DNA of 64,000 bases from Ctena decussata (Eukaryota; Mollusca; Bivalvia; Lucinida; Lucinidae). Both the position numbers and the translations under genes were made by a program. The notes under the pieces are model-generated. The model was not told the DNA's origin and did not search any database. It saw only the letters and a list, made by a program, of their open reading frames with translations. The stretch is taken from the NCBI GenBank assembly GCA_963989385.1, contig OZ022501.1, positions 96,084,979-96,148,978 of the forward strand, given 5' to 3'. Positions 36,197 through 47,510 of this stretch are shown piece by piece. Every line of letters starts with the position of its first letter. The stretch's first letter is position 1.

Positions 36197-36443
36197 CTGG
36201 GCCCAGTTGTTCAAAGCATCGTTAGCTTAATGAGCTCGTTAAGAGGTCAACTTGTTTAGTTTTGGCAACTTTATAACCAAATACACTGATATTTTTTGTT
36301 GAAAATATGTGAGAAGCTTTTGCACTTCAAAAGCTTCTCACATTTTTTCAACAAAAAATATTGGCATATCTCAGATATTAACATTTGAAATTTTAGGCCT
36401 CGTTAAGTAACAACGTTGTTAAGTTTTGAATAACTGGGCCCAG
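36197..36443. mobile_element. foldback MITE with CTGGGCCCAGTTGTTCAAA ends
   Basis: Termini CTGGGCCCAGTTGTTCAAAG and its complement, with a strong central hairpin ('tgtgagaagcttttgcacttcaaaagcttctcaca'). Confidence 0.75.
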
Positions 36444-36938
36444 ATCTATTAAGGGATCACAACCTATTGTGTCAGTGAGACTTAACTGAGAGAGCATGTT
36501 TAGACAAGAGACCAAGCACATCTGATCTTAGAAATTTCACAAAAAAGCTTACTCTATTGCAATTAAGATTCATAATAGTACAAAGGAAATAAGCATTTTT
36601 TAACATACATTTTTAATTGAAACAAAAATATAGTAAACTCATGATATTTCGAAGTTGAAGTTTGCTTCAAAAGATTTACTTTGAGGTACCAGTAGTTTGA
36701 TATAATAACATGAGTTGAAATGTAAGAAAAACAGGAAATGTGCCCAACCTATATTTGTTGATAAAAGAGGGTAATTTAAGATATCACTGTCTGAGATAAC
36801 GAGAGTAAATTGTATGTAGTAAGCAGTAAGTGATAGCTGCTGGAGGGCAATATGAGGGGCATCAAGTGAGAAAGGACTTGATGCATGTGATACAACAAAT
36901 ACTACAAACTGCTTGCACATCTAGGCAAACTTGGTACG

Positions 36939-37073
36939 AGGTTATAAAACTTGAGAATAATCTCAAACTCAAAATAAAGCACACTGATTGGCTGCTTCCG
37001 AGCATGTGCTCGGAAGCAGCCGATCAGTGTGCTTTATTTTGAGTTTGAGGATGTACTCAATTCTTATAACCTC
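36939..37073. repeat. near-perfect 135-bp palindrome
   Basis: Centred at 37005/37006. The inner 44-bp arms differ at one position (36962-37049), and outer arms continue to 'gaggttataa' / 'ttataacctc'. A frame through it (36830-37042) is a shadow. The near-absence of mismatches suggests a young insertion. Confidence 0.85.
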
Positions 37074-37124
37074 AAACCCATATCAGTCTTCCCTTTTATA
37101 AGTTCAAAATGATTCATATCTTTA

Positions 37125-37180
37125 AGTGCTGAAGTATTAGGACACCTACAAGCCCTTAGGTGTCCTAATACTTCAGCACT
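37125..37180. repeat. short palindrome
   Basis: AGTGCTGAAGTATTAGGACA and its complement around a 6-nt loop. A related 'gggacacctaaa...' hairpin is at 51500-51590. Confidence 0.75.
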
Positions 37181-37194
37181 TTAGGTTAGTTTGT

Positions 37195-37272
37195 ATATGC
37201 AAACAGGGAAGAAGAATGATCAGGCTGCACAGATGTGCAGGCTGATTAGAACCTTTCCTGTTTGCAAGTAGC
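37195..37272. repeat. short hairpin of the CAGACTGCTCC-like dispersed family
   Basis: 'gcaaacagggaag' ... 'cctttcctgtttgc' arms around 'gatcaggctgcacagatgtgcaggctgatta'. Similar hairpins at 300-375, 47560-47650, 49285-49375, 49785-49865, 52475-52572 and 52755-52830 share the cagtgtagac/gtctgatctgg arms. Confidence 0.6.
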
Positions 37273-37906
37273 ACAAGGTACCTTTTTTACATGAAGCACT
37301 GCTGCTCATGTTCAACAATGTAAAACAGAACAGCAGCAAGAATATTACCATGCTGGCATCCATCCACAGTCAAGGGTAAAACAGTAATTCCACAAAAAAA
37401 ATTCCTGTAGACTTTAGTGTAGTTACATGTTTATAAGAAATTTAATTTTGGCAGTTCCCCCAGACCAAGCATACAATAATTCAAAAGCTAAATAAACAAT
37501 GTATAAACACTGTTTGCAGAACTAAATTTTACTACCCCCAACCCCACACACAACCAATGAAACATATATCTTACATGCATTATTCATTTAGCTTTCTACC
37601 AGTACCAAAAAAAAACTGTTATCCATTCAACAGAAGTGCCAAAATATAACTTCAAGTAAACATGTAAATACAATGAAGTATATGGGAAAATCAATTTTGT
37701 GGAATTGCTTTTGACCCTTGGCTGTAGTTGACTGTAGACTGACCAGCTATTGCCTAAAACTGAGCAATGAATAAATGAATCGGGGTGGCTGTTTAGTTTT
37801 GATGAAGACAAAAAATTTGTGAAAATACAAATGAATAGATATTTCTACAGCATTAACAGGTAGTTACTATTCAAAGTGGTTGTTATTTACCAACTCAGGA
37901 ATTATC

Positions 37907-38118
37907 TTAACCCTTAATGCGCCAAAAAGCAGACGACAACATTTACGTCTGCAGAAATTTAAAAAAAATGTTTTGTCCAAGCTGTATCATATGGAGAATT
38001 CAAAGACTAGAGGGCAAACAGTGTAGATCCAGATGAGGTGGCTCATGATGAGCCACCTCATCTGGATATACACTGTTTGCAAATTCAACAATTTCATTTT
38101 TGGCGCTTTAAGGGTTAA
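37907..38118. mobile_element. piggyBac-like MITE (TTAA target site), copy 2
   Basis: TTAA-CCCTTAATGCGCCAAAAAGC at the left and GGCGCTTTAAGGG-TTAA at the right, enclosing the palindrome GATGAGGTGGCTCATGATGA and flanking arms. CCC/GGG termini at TTAA are the piggyBac signature. Confidence 0.8.
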
Positions 38119-38139
38119 TAACATAATCAAGCATCTTTT

Positions 38140-38340
38140 TTCTGCCATTTAAGAAAGGAGAAAACTTTTGTGACCTCCTGTTTGCATCCCTAGTGGATGA
38201 GGCCCTTCCAAAATGGGGTGTACTCTCAAAGGAAAGAAGTTACACCTCGGGAGCAAATTCTTTTCTTTAGTAGACTCCAGTTGAGAAGGTAGGCAAAATA
38301 AAAATGGTGCAGTTGCTTCCCTTGAGCAGTTACCCATTTA
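38140..38340. repeat. foldback MITE, GAAAGAATTTGCTCC family
   Basis: Outer arms 'gaaaacttttgtgacctcct' and 'cagttgcttcccttgagca', degenerate core 'aaggaaagaagttacacctcgggagcaaattctttt'. Only 20 bp from the piggyBac-like MITE. Confidence 0.55.
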
Positions 38341-38403
38341 GTTAAATCCTAAGAAACAATAACCAGTCATTGTAATAATCGTAAAACTTGGAAAGTTGAC
38401 TTC

Positions 38404-39332
38404 ACTATATACTTGTCAAAACAAATTCCGCCGCAATTTTAATTGTGATATTGACGATTTCAAATATAATATTTTCAAATTATTGTACTTTCAATTAGTT
38501 GCCCAAACATTGGTCAACGGAAAAGGTTTAACGTTACAGTTTTCTGCTTGCATGTAAAGAGTTACCTCGCATAACTAGTAAACAATAGAAACTGCCACTA
38601 GGCGTTCACTGCGCAGGCGCAGTACCATTGTGTTTGTCTCATTGAATTCGTGAGAAATCCTACAACTCAGAAACATCTAAACCAAACCTAAACAAACTTT
38701 AAAATACCGAACATTGCATCTTAAAATGTGCGAGACTGTAAATTACCTCCCTTTGAATCAAACCTATAGGAAGTTTGATTTTTGGGTTTTGGGCTTATCA
38801 GTCATAAATTTTAGTTCATCTTTCCTGGGCATGTAAATAATTTTCATTGCAACATTCTTAAATGAAAATGCATCAGTTTATTGCCAAATTGTGACAGGCA
38901 TGCAGTTTTGAATTGTTTGTGGAAATGCCACTGTAAATTTATAATTGTTTAGCTTTTCTGTCTGAACGTTGAAATTTTAGAAGTGCTAGATTATCGTTAA
39001 ATCCGTTCTGAATTCCCATTTTCTTGGGTGTAAGAAACATTTGGAATCCAAAATAATGTGTCTAAGAGGAACAGCTGGGAAAATGAGAATAAAACTAAAG
39101 GAAAATGCGAGTTTGTTTCGTGAAAAATATCGGAAAATTAGAAATAACCCCCACTAAAACTGAAAGCTGCGCAAATTTTCGGTTTACACTAAACTTTTAA
39201 AACATGTCTGTCTAGCAATATAAAAGTGGCATGTCAGTACAACAACGACTCTTTCACTTCTTTATTTATATAACCTTTTCAGAAAATGATTCTCAAGTCA
39301 ATGCGGCGGAATTTCTTTTGACTAGTATATAT
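38404..39332. mobile_element. ~930-bp Tc1/mariner-like non-autonomous element
   Basis: Inverted ends 'acttgtcaaaacaaattccg' + 'ccgca' (38411-38434) and 'tgcggcggaatttcttttgactagt' (39302-39326), with TA-rich flanks that could be a TA target duplication. No transposase frame in the interior. Confidence 0.6.
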
Positions 39333-41080
39333 TTGCCCAGGTGTCAAAAACATCCTGGCACACAATACAGTTCCAATCAGACAGCTCCTAAAAAACTTCT
39401 TTAGCAGTCTTATCAGGGTCTACCCTGTTTGCTCAGGCACTACAGTCCAAATATCTAGGCCCTTCCACAACACTCTCTCTACTTTAAAATAAATATATCA
39501 GTATTCTATTATATACATATCAAATACCTAGAATAAAAATAATAATACAAACTTTTCACTTGTAAAACGTATGGCAAACTCATTAATGAAAGTGTTGCTA
39601 CTGAAAAAATTATGACATTCTGTCACCACTAAACCAGGATAATCAGACTTAGAACTTCACAATATCATCATTATGAACTACCAAAGCTACAATTGTTTTT
39701 CACAGGAAAACAAATGTTCATCCCTTACACCCCTCACCACCCCCAGCACATTGCTAACAGTGTCATTTTCTTAAAAACTTGGCATACTGGATTTGAAACT
39801 AGTTAGGTCAGTCACCCCTCCTAACTTTATAATCTCTATCAAATTTGGCCAAAATCTGACAATGTGTTAAATGGAAACTTAAATGAGCAAGGCCTCCTGT
39901 AACCTTAAAACTGAGGCCAGGTCATCAACACCTAATTATCCCCAAGGCTTCTGCCACTGATGCATCCATGTAAGCCTGGAGAAAATCCTGGCACTGGTTC
40001 AAGACATGTTTTTAGGGAAATTCAATATCAAATTTAGTGATCTTTTGACCTTAAAGTGGTTAATCAACTTTGTCCTAATGGTACACCATGCAAGTTCAGT
40101 AGAGAAATCCACCTGGTGACTGAGATATGCTTTTAATGAAAAATAATTCTACAGTATTTCTGCGACACTGAAAATGAAGTCAAGGTCATCAAATTTAATT
40201 TTCTCTCGAAGCTGTCCCAATACCTGTAATATATTCATGCAAGTTTAGTGACAATAAAGTCTTTGGCTCACGATCTATCATTTGGACACGATACTGTCAT
40301 GCCAACACCCAAAGGCTCTGCACTTAAACCAATATCATTCCCCCTCTCATGTTTATGTGGGGGACTTCCAATTCTATGACCTTCACCTTCAGGTCACAGT
40401 GTAGGGGGAGATTTGTACTAATTAAGCCTCTAAATAGGTATCTTTATTATTATTTTTGTTTACCGTATGTCACTCTGTAGGGTGAGAATGGAACTGAATA
40501 AAGCTCTGGACCAATATCCAACGTCGATCAAAATGTCATCATCATATACATTGAAGGTAAAGGACATGGGAATCTTTAAAACACTATTTCAAACTATCCG
40601 TTAATGTGGATTCCACTGTCGATGCCAGTGACATGATAATGTTGTCTGTACTTTAAGACTGGCAAGCTAAAATAGGCAAAAGTAGAAGTCTTTATGAAAG
40701 GCGTTCTTAAGCATGCATACCGGTAATAGACACATTACCATAACTCTATTAAAACCTCAACCAAAACCCAAAAATCACAATCACAGCTCCAGGCGGTTTC
40801 CCGTTTCCACATTCAATAATGGGTCAGTAACACCATGGTTATGTACAGTTACCATATACAAGAAAAACTACCATACCCTGACAATTAAAATGCATTATCA
40901 TCAAGACAATCATGTTTATACAAGGACATCAGAGTACCTTTGGGAAGTACTTGATGCCAATTTTTGAATATTATTTTTACTTTTTAATACCATTATGTTT
41001 TATTTCTTTATTCATTATGTATTCATTATTAAAGGTGAAAGGGTATACAGCCATGTTTCCCCACCCCACTCCCATGTTTT
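39333..41080. other. intergenic; no gene recognised
   Basis: 39700-40400 has degraded 'caagttcagtgacctt'-like tandem sequence. An AATAAA occurs at 40497 with no gene attached. Open frames at 40713-41199 lack splice or domain support. Confidence 0.4.
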
Positions 41081-41089
41081 CAAAGGGAA

Positions 41090-41285
41090 ACACCTTTCGT
41101 GACTTCCTGTTTGATTCTCTGGATGACAAAACCCTTCCAAAAAGGATCTACTCTTATAGGAAAGAATTTGCTCCCAGAGGAGCAAATTCTTTCCTTTAAG
41201 AGTTGATCTCTATTCAGAAGGGAGGCAAAAATGAAAATGGCAGAGTCACTCCCCCTGAATGTGTAACCATTCACCTTAAACAACT
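41090..41285. repeat. foldback MITE, GAAAGAATTTGCTCC family, good copy
   Basis: AAAGAATTTGCTCC...GGAGCAAATTCTTT core, outer arms 'gtgacttcctgtttgatt' and 'tcactccccctgaatgtgta'. Confidence 0.7.
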
Positions 41286-41369
41286 CTCAAACTTCATTTT
41301 CTTTTAGTAATATTAGAGGTTGTTGGGCAGCTGTGAATATTAGGTCACGTTGGTTAGCAAAAAATATTT

Positions 41370-41960
41370 CTCAATTGTATCCAGTATAATACACAAACAA
41401 AAATTATAGGGCAGTTTATTTCTTTGAACACATTGTGGATTGCATGTCAATTAAATTCACTATTTACTGTAAAACACTTGATATCTGTGTATCAAAATTT
41501 TGCAGTTCAATGTAAATGACATATTGGCATATATTAATTGTAGCATTCATGATATACCATGTTTTAGATAAAAAAAGAAAATTTGAAGCAAATTTCAACT
41601 TTTTTCTTACTTTTCTATTAAACTATACATAGTGGCATTTATTAGTCTAATGGGATGCCACAATGTGTAATTTAATGGAACAGTATAGGAAAAAAATATC
41701 TCAAATACTCATTAGGTAATCCTTTTCGTCTAAATCTCTCTTTTGTTGTGCATTTGTAAATGTACTGAAAATCAAGTATTAGCTAACTTATATCTTAGCA
41801 CTATTTGCCTTAACCGCCAATATCACCAAAACTCATTAACCCCTAAATATAAGTGTTATACAGTATCCAATATGATACACAAACAAAATATAAGACAGCT
41901 TACTTCTGATGGCACTTTCTTTGAACATTTGAACACTTTGTGGATTGCACCATAAAGCTC
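41370..41960. repeat. diverged direct repeat ~485 bp apart
   Basis: 'atacacaaacaaaa...agg.cag.tta.ttct' and 'tttgaacac.ttgtggattgca' occur at about 41390-41440 and again at 41875-41950 in the same order. No coding signal between. Confidence 0.45.
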
Positions 41961-41969
41961 ATTACAACA

Positions 41970-43418
41970 CTTAATAACAAGGGCTTCGCAAGCGGCGCAT
42001 AATACGCCCGTTTCAATGTCCTAAAGGAGTTACAGAATGAACAAAATTGTTTACAAAAGGATAGACAGGCAGACAAAGAGAGGCAACCACTCAATAATTA
42101 AGTAGAACTGTTAGCGAATCTGACTATACCCCCGAGCTTAACTGCTTAAATCAAATGGTGTTATTTTCGTAACAAAAAGCATAGAGAGAGAGAGAAATCA
42201 TTGTTACCATGTATACCAAATATGAATGGTTGCTGTGAAATCTGTTACAAAAAATTACATCATTCAAAGTAAAGAGAGAAAGAAAATCGGACAAATACAG
42301 GGAAGAAAAAGAGGAGAAGGCTGGTTCTCAATCCCACGATACAGTAAGTAATCATTAACCTGCATACCAAATATGACTACTCTAGCTTGCAAGGTTGTGG
42401 AGAAATCTTTGACGAAAAAATTCATTATTCAAAGTATGGTAAGAAAGAATATTGGACAAATACAGGGAAGAATAAGCAGGAGAAGGCTGGTTCTCAATCC
42501 CACGATACAACATGTCGTCATCAACCTGCATACCAAATATGACTACTCTAGCTTGCATGGTTGTAGAGAAATCTTTGACGTAAAATTTCATTACTCAAAG
42601 TATGGAAAGAAAGAAAATTGGACAAATACAGGGAAGAATAAGCAGGAGAAGGCTGGTTCTCAATCCCACAGTACAACATGTCGTCATCAACCTTTATGCC
42701 AAATATGACCAGTCTAGCTTGTATGGTTGTGAAGAAATCTTTGATGAAAAATTTGATTAAAAAGGGACAGAAGGACAGACAGACGGACAGACAGACAGAA
42801 GGACGGACAGACAGATGTAAACCTGTATAACCCCCACTTTTTCAAAGCGGGGGTAAAATGACTGCAACATTATTTAAAAATTTAAAACACATCAAATACT
42901 GTTGTATAAGTTGCTTGTCAAAGTGGACAAGGGAGGTAACCTAAATATACTAGATGTACCATTTTTTGCTCTACTATTCTCCCCTGACAATGTATTGTGC
43001 AAGACAAATACACACAAAAAAGCCTGTAAGAACTTATGAAAGGGATTAACTCTAAAACGAAGAAAGGTAGAGCAGCCATTTTTAAACGCGACACACCGTT
43101 GGGACTTCATACACATTGCTATGAAGTTTCATGAAGATATCCCGAACGGTTATCTAGTTTTGCACGCACAAGACTTGCAGGGAAAAAATTAATCAAAGAG
43201 GCATAACTTGGAAACTAAGGAAGGGGGAGCAACCATTCTTGTACGCGACACGTTCCCCCAACCTAATACATATGCCTACCAAATTTCATGAAGATATCCC
43301 AAATGGTTACTGAGTTACGGCGCGCACAAGAATGTTTACGGACAGACGGACAGACAGACGGACGGACGGACAACGCCACGCCATAATACATCTGTTTTTT
43401 CCAAACGGGCGTATAAAA
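41970..43418 (+). mobile_element. pearl-like element, outer, interrupted
   Basis: 5' end 'ataatacgcccgtttc' (41999-42014) is the inverse of the 3' hairpin arm 'aaacgggcgtat' (43404-43415). The 3' part has two ~150-bp units, (ACGG)n at 43340-43371, then the terminal hairpin and TAAAAA. A complete second element, 42124-42857, sits inside. Confidence 0.6.
42124..42857 (+). mobile_element. pearl-like element nested in the previous one
   Basis: 5' 'tatacccccg', three ~160-bp units ('ataccaaatatgactactct', 'aatacagggaagaataagca'), (ACGG)n-like tract 42769-42815, hairpin CCCCCACTTTTTCAAAGCGG (42832-42853) and TAAAA. Confidence 0.65.
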
Positions 43419-43419
43419 A

Positions 43420-43875
43420 TGCTAACTATTTTAACCACTGTCTTGAAAATATTAAAATTACATTTACAATGGAATCTCAACAAACATTATTCTATTAGGC
43501 CCAGATAAGGCATTTTGATGATATTTTTTCATCTTGTTCTCCCAAAACAGGTCTAGACCTCTCATTAAAATGCCTCATCAAGATATTTCTTATGAGGAAG
43601 CGGTTATATGCAGTTTGAACAGAAGTTATCACTACAAATCATTCATAAACACACCCTAATATCTTGACCTCTGCTTCAACAAAAATCACTTCCAAATGAT
43701 TTTGATTCCTCAGGATGCATCCATATTGCTAAAAATTCTTGCACACTTGATTTAATGTGTACTAGAAGACTGACTGAATCCTTGACTAATGACTTCGCTA
43801 CTCTAACGATGCTTTGAACATATACATGTATACATTGTATAAGTAATTTATTCATAGCTAAAAACTATCACAAGT
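43420..43875 (-). other. probable XKR 3' UTR
   Basis: AT-rich, no ORF. On the - strand an AATAAA lies about 25-30 nt after the XKR stop (43846-43851). Whether it or a more distal signal is used cannot be judged. Confidence 0.35.
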
Positions 43876-46800
43876 TTAAATATATGTTGTGGCCGAGAGA
43901 CTTGAATGTTCACCATAGCTACCCCCCTGTGTACTCCAGGTACTTGTGTTCTCATTGTTAGTCTTGTCAAAAATGCTAGAACTCTGGTTCACACTTTTAT
44001 ATCTTGAATGTAACAAAGACCCATTGTCTGATGAGTTTCTCAATAAACTAACTTCACCAGGTGAGAGCTTGGGTGTGCTCATGAAGCGTGTGCGGGCTGA
44101 TGTTTCAATACTTTGCCTCTTATCCTGCCCATAAATTGGAGAAAATACTGGGGTATTTTCCAGTGCTTTCAATGGCTGCCTTGCAGCACTTCTTGGCAAA
44201 CTCATGTTGGAATTATTTTGGAAAGAAAGTGACTTATTTATGGAGTCTTCCCAGGGAATGGAGTCAGAGTACGAATGAGTCAGATTCTTAGACATGTCTT
44301 GTGCCAGGCTATTTGAAGTAGAGAAATTAAGGGGATACCCAACCATGTTGAGGTAGTTAAAGGAATGGCTACTTCTGGAAGCTATACTTGATTCTTCTGC
44401 ACCTGACCATGGAAATGTTGAATTATTACTTCCATCTGCATAGGAATGCTGTGAAATATTTGAATGCCTCTTTGATTTATTGGCACTCTTACTACTGTTG
44501 GAACTTCTATCTGACCTTGATTTTGACATTTCCTTAGTTTTAGATAAGGATGCCTCCTCCTTAAAACTTGTGTCTGGCACAGTGTATGTTTTATTATTGT
44601 CAATATTCGACGATGAATCTTCACTGCTTGTACTTCTTGATTTTACTGGCCTAAAAGCACTATTTATGCCTGTAGTATTTATAGGTGATTTTGTTCCTGA
44701 GAGTTCATCAGATCTAGAGTTTATGCTGTCTAAAATTGACTCTAAGTAAAGTTCTGCTCTTACATGGCCCATACTAGATGGGGAATAAACAGAAGAGTTT
44801 TCATCAACTCTTAAACTGTCAGCAGAATATCTTCCACATGACAAAGTGTCTGACAAACTTTCTGGTCTAGCAACAGGACATAACAGTTCTTGGGAATTGA
44901 ACACATTTTCATAATCAGGGGTCTGATTTAAATAGTTTGGACTGGTATTTGCATACTCGTTCTTCGTATTCACACTTTGAATATTCTCATACTCATTACC
45001 ATTATCCTTGCCAAACTTTTGAGAGAGGACAACTCCAGTGTTCCTTTGTGTTTTGCCAACAGTATCAGATGGTTTCCTGAATTTATAAGGAGATTCTGTG
45101 TACTCAGTCAGTTCCATCTGCGGTATGTTCTTTTTTGCATTCTTGCTATGCAGCTGATATAACTTCTTTGGAGCCAGTTTCTCAAGATCAGAAACCAGTC
45201 TGTCTCTCATTTGTTTGTCCAGACTGGCTCGCCATTTATCTCTGTTGAACAAGTCTACATTTCTGCCCAGGGTTTGTGGGGAATCATCATAATCTTCCAC
45301 AAACTGTTTTTGATCACAAACCTCTTTTTGGTCTACTCCATGGGTATTAATTTTTGATCTTGCTGTCTTGATTTCTGGCTCTGTATTAGAAAGACTGTCA
45401 GAGTTTTCGTGTTTTCCTCTTGGTGACCGCTCTGACATTGCTTCAGGTAACAATGAATCTGGCCTTGTTTCTCCTGACCAAGATGAAATACTTGCATCTG
45501 CAAACTGGAAATTCTCAATATTTGCATAGACAGGTGCAGCAGACGCAAAAATTTCATCTCCCTGACTGGAGTCTTTCATGTTTTTGTTATGATCTGCAAG
45601 GTAAGACATACTTCCAGTCTTATTCCCAACCAGATCACTTCTGTTTTCATTGAAAACAGAAGTGATCTGGTGGGGAATAAGACTGGATCTGTTTCTGTCT
45701 GACCTGACAGACAAACTCTCATCTGAGGAATGGTCATCACCACATTTGCTGCTGGACATGTCCGAAATCATGGCCGACAGACTGGACTTTTCATTATACT
45801 GACTCCTTCTCCAGCTGGAGTCTGTAGACGCTGGATACTGTGACTCTTCGGAAGAATTCGTGTTTTCATTATTATCAGAAAGAGTAGGATCTTTAAAGTA
45901 TCTTCCAGAACTAGATGACCCAGCAGAAGATGACCGTCTGCTCAACAATGGCGGCAATGCCAGATCTTCTATTTCAACAGGTGACAAAGATTTTGTTGCA
46001 GTCTCCTCTTCTGTAGCTGCTTGAGATCTATTTATGGTTTGATCTTGTTGATTATAAATATCTTCATCATGGTAAGCTGCCCGGTTCACAGATTCAGAGC
46101 CACAGACGTCTGCTACTCTTAAAGACATAATCTCATTTTCAAGAAGGGGAGCAGAATAAAACTGATTTTTCACATGTTGCTGGTTTGTATATGTTGGGCT
46201 GCTACTCAGGTTTGATTCTTCACTCTGGAAACCACTTGAAGTGAATGACCTTTGTGACCTTTCACAGCTATCACTACCAGAGGTCAAGGCCCTATCTGAC
46301 ACAGAAAATCCTTTGTCTGATGAATATGACGAATGAATTTCTGCTGTAGAATTCTCCTCCCTGTAACTATCAAGTGACCTGTTTCTCTCCTTTAACCTGT
46401 AAGGAGTACTCTTATCTGATGTATTACAAAAGTAACCAGAGGTTGAGCTTCCACTGGTGTGACCTTGACTGGAATGTGACCATGACCTCTGACTTCTGTT
46501 TTGATCATGATAAGACAAGTCTGGCAATGGCAAAGACGTGTTTGAGAAAGTTACCTCTCTTGACTTATTCAGTGGGGAGCCATTTAAATATACAGAACCT
46601 CCAGATACGTTTTGATCTTTACAATAAAGCACTGATCCAGGGAAGTCAGCTGAACTTCTTTTTTCTCTCAAACTTTCATGACTGCTTGAACTGAGATCAT
46701 TCTTGTCCAAGGTAGTGTATGACATGGACAAGTGACTGTGCCTCTGCGAGCCGTCTGCTAAAATGGTCATCATACCTGAATCATTAGTTTTGTTACTATC

Positions 46801-47510
46801 ATGGCAACCAGGACTTGGCTGATAGAATAACTGACCCATTCTACTCTGAGACTCCTCCCACAGCTTATAAGGATCTAGAGGGGAAATATCTTTTGGTGAG
46901 TACTCAAGACCCTGAGACCTGACAGGGGTCCTATCACAGGTTTGATCATGTGACCTATCTGACTGAGAAATGTCTGCATATTTAGTTTCACTATTTACAG
47001 ATGATAAAATTGTTCCCCTCATAGATTGTTCCCTCCCTGGTGACAATACAGGTGAAATATGGAAGACTGATTCATTTATAGAAGAATTAGATACATAAGA
47101 AGGATCTAGTTTACACCTTGAAAACATTTCTACAAAATTCAAATTGTCTTGCAATGAACCACCTGAGACCAGCACATTCTGATTGTTCCTGCTATTGTTC
47201 ATTGCTAAACTGTCTGGTTCCATTTTCAATTGGCTGTTATCACACTCAATGACACTGTGATTTTTTGCAAACTGGCTGGAGTTCAGTCTACTCTGACTGG
47301 TTCTACCATCATTTATTCTACAACTATCATCCTGCTGGGAGCGTCTGAAGTCCAGTCTATCTTGACTGGTACCACTGTTATTTATAACAGAAGGATATTC
47401 TTGCACTACTTGACTGCTGCTGTGATCCAATCTGTCCTCTGCGCTGTTCATAGGTGATCTTGGACTGTGACAAAGACTTTCTAGGTATAATGCCTGCAGA
47501 GGTGGCTGAC
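43876..47510 (-). CDS. XKR: XKR coding exon 6: 1210-residue cytoplasmic tail and stop
   Basis: 3635 nt, acceptor TTTTTTGCAG. The first split Gly codon links exactly to exon 5. One uninterrupted frame is rich in Ser, Asn and Asp. Starting near residue 475 it has loose ~25-residue repeats (DRLDHSSSQ, DRLDFRRSQ, SRLNSSQ). It carries eight YxN motifs (Tyr 759, 892, 1113, 1292, 1304, 1311, 1318, 1504), RRSSSAGSSSSG-type kinase sites, a DYDD-Ser sequence at 1191-1195 that fits a DxxD caspase pattern, and ends ATTYI, a class I PDZ-ligand-like terminus. Short forward frames inside are shadows. Confidence 0.92.
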
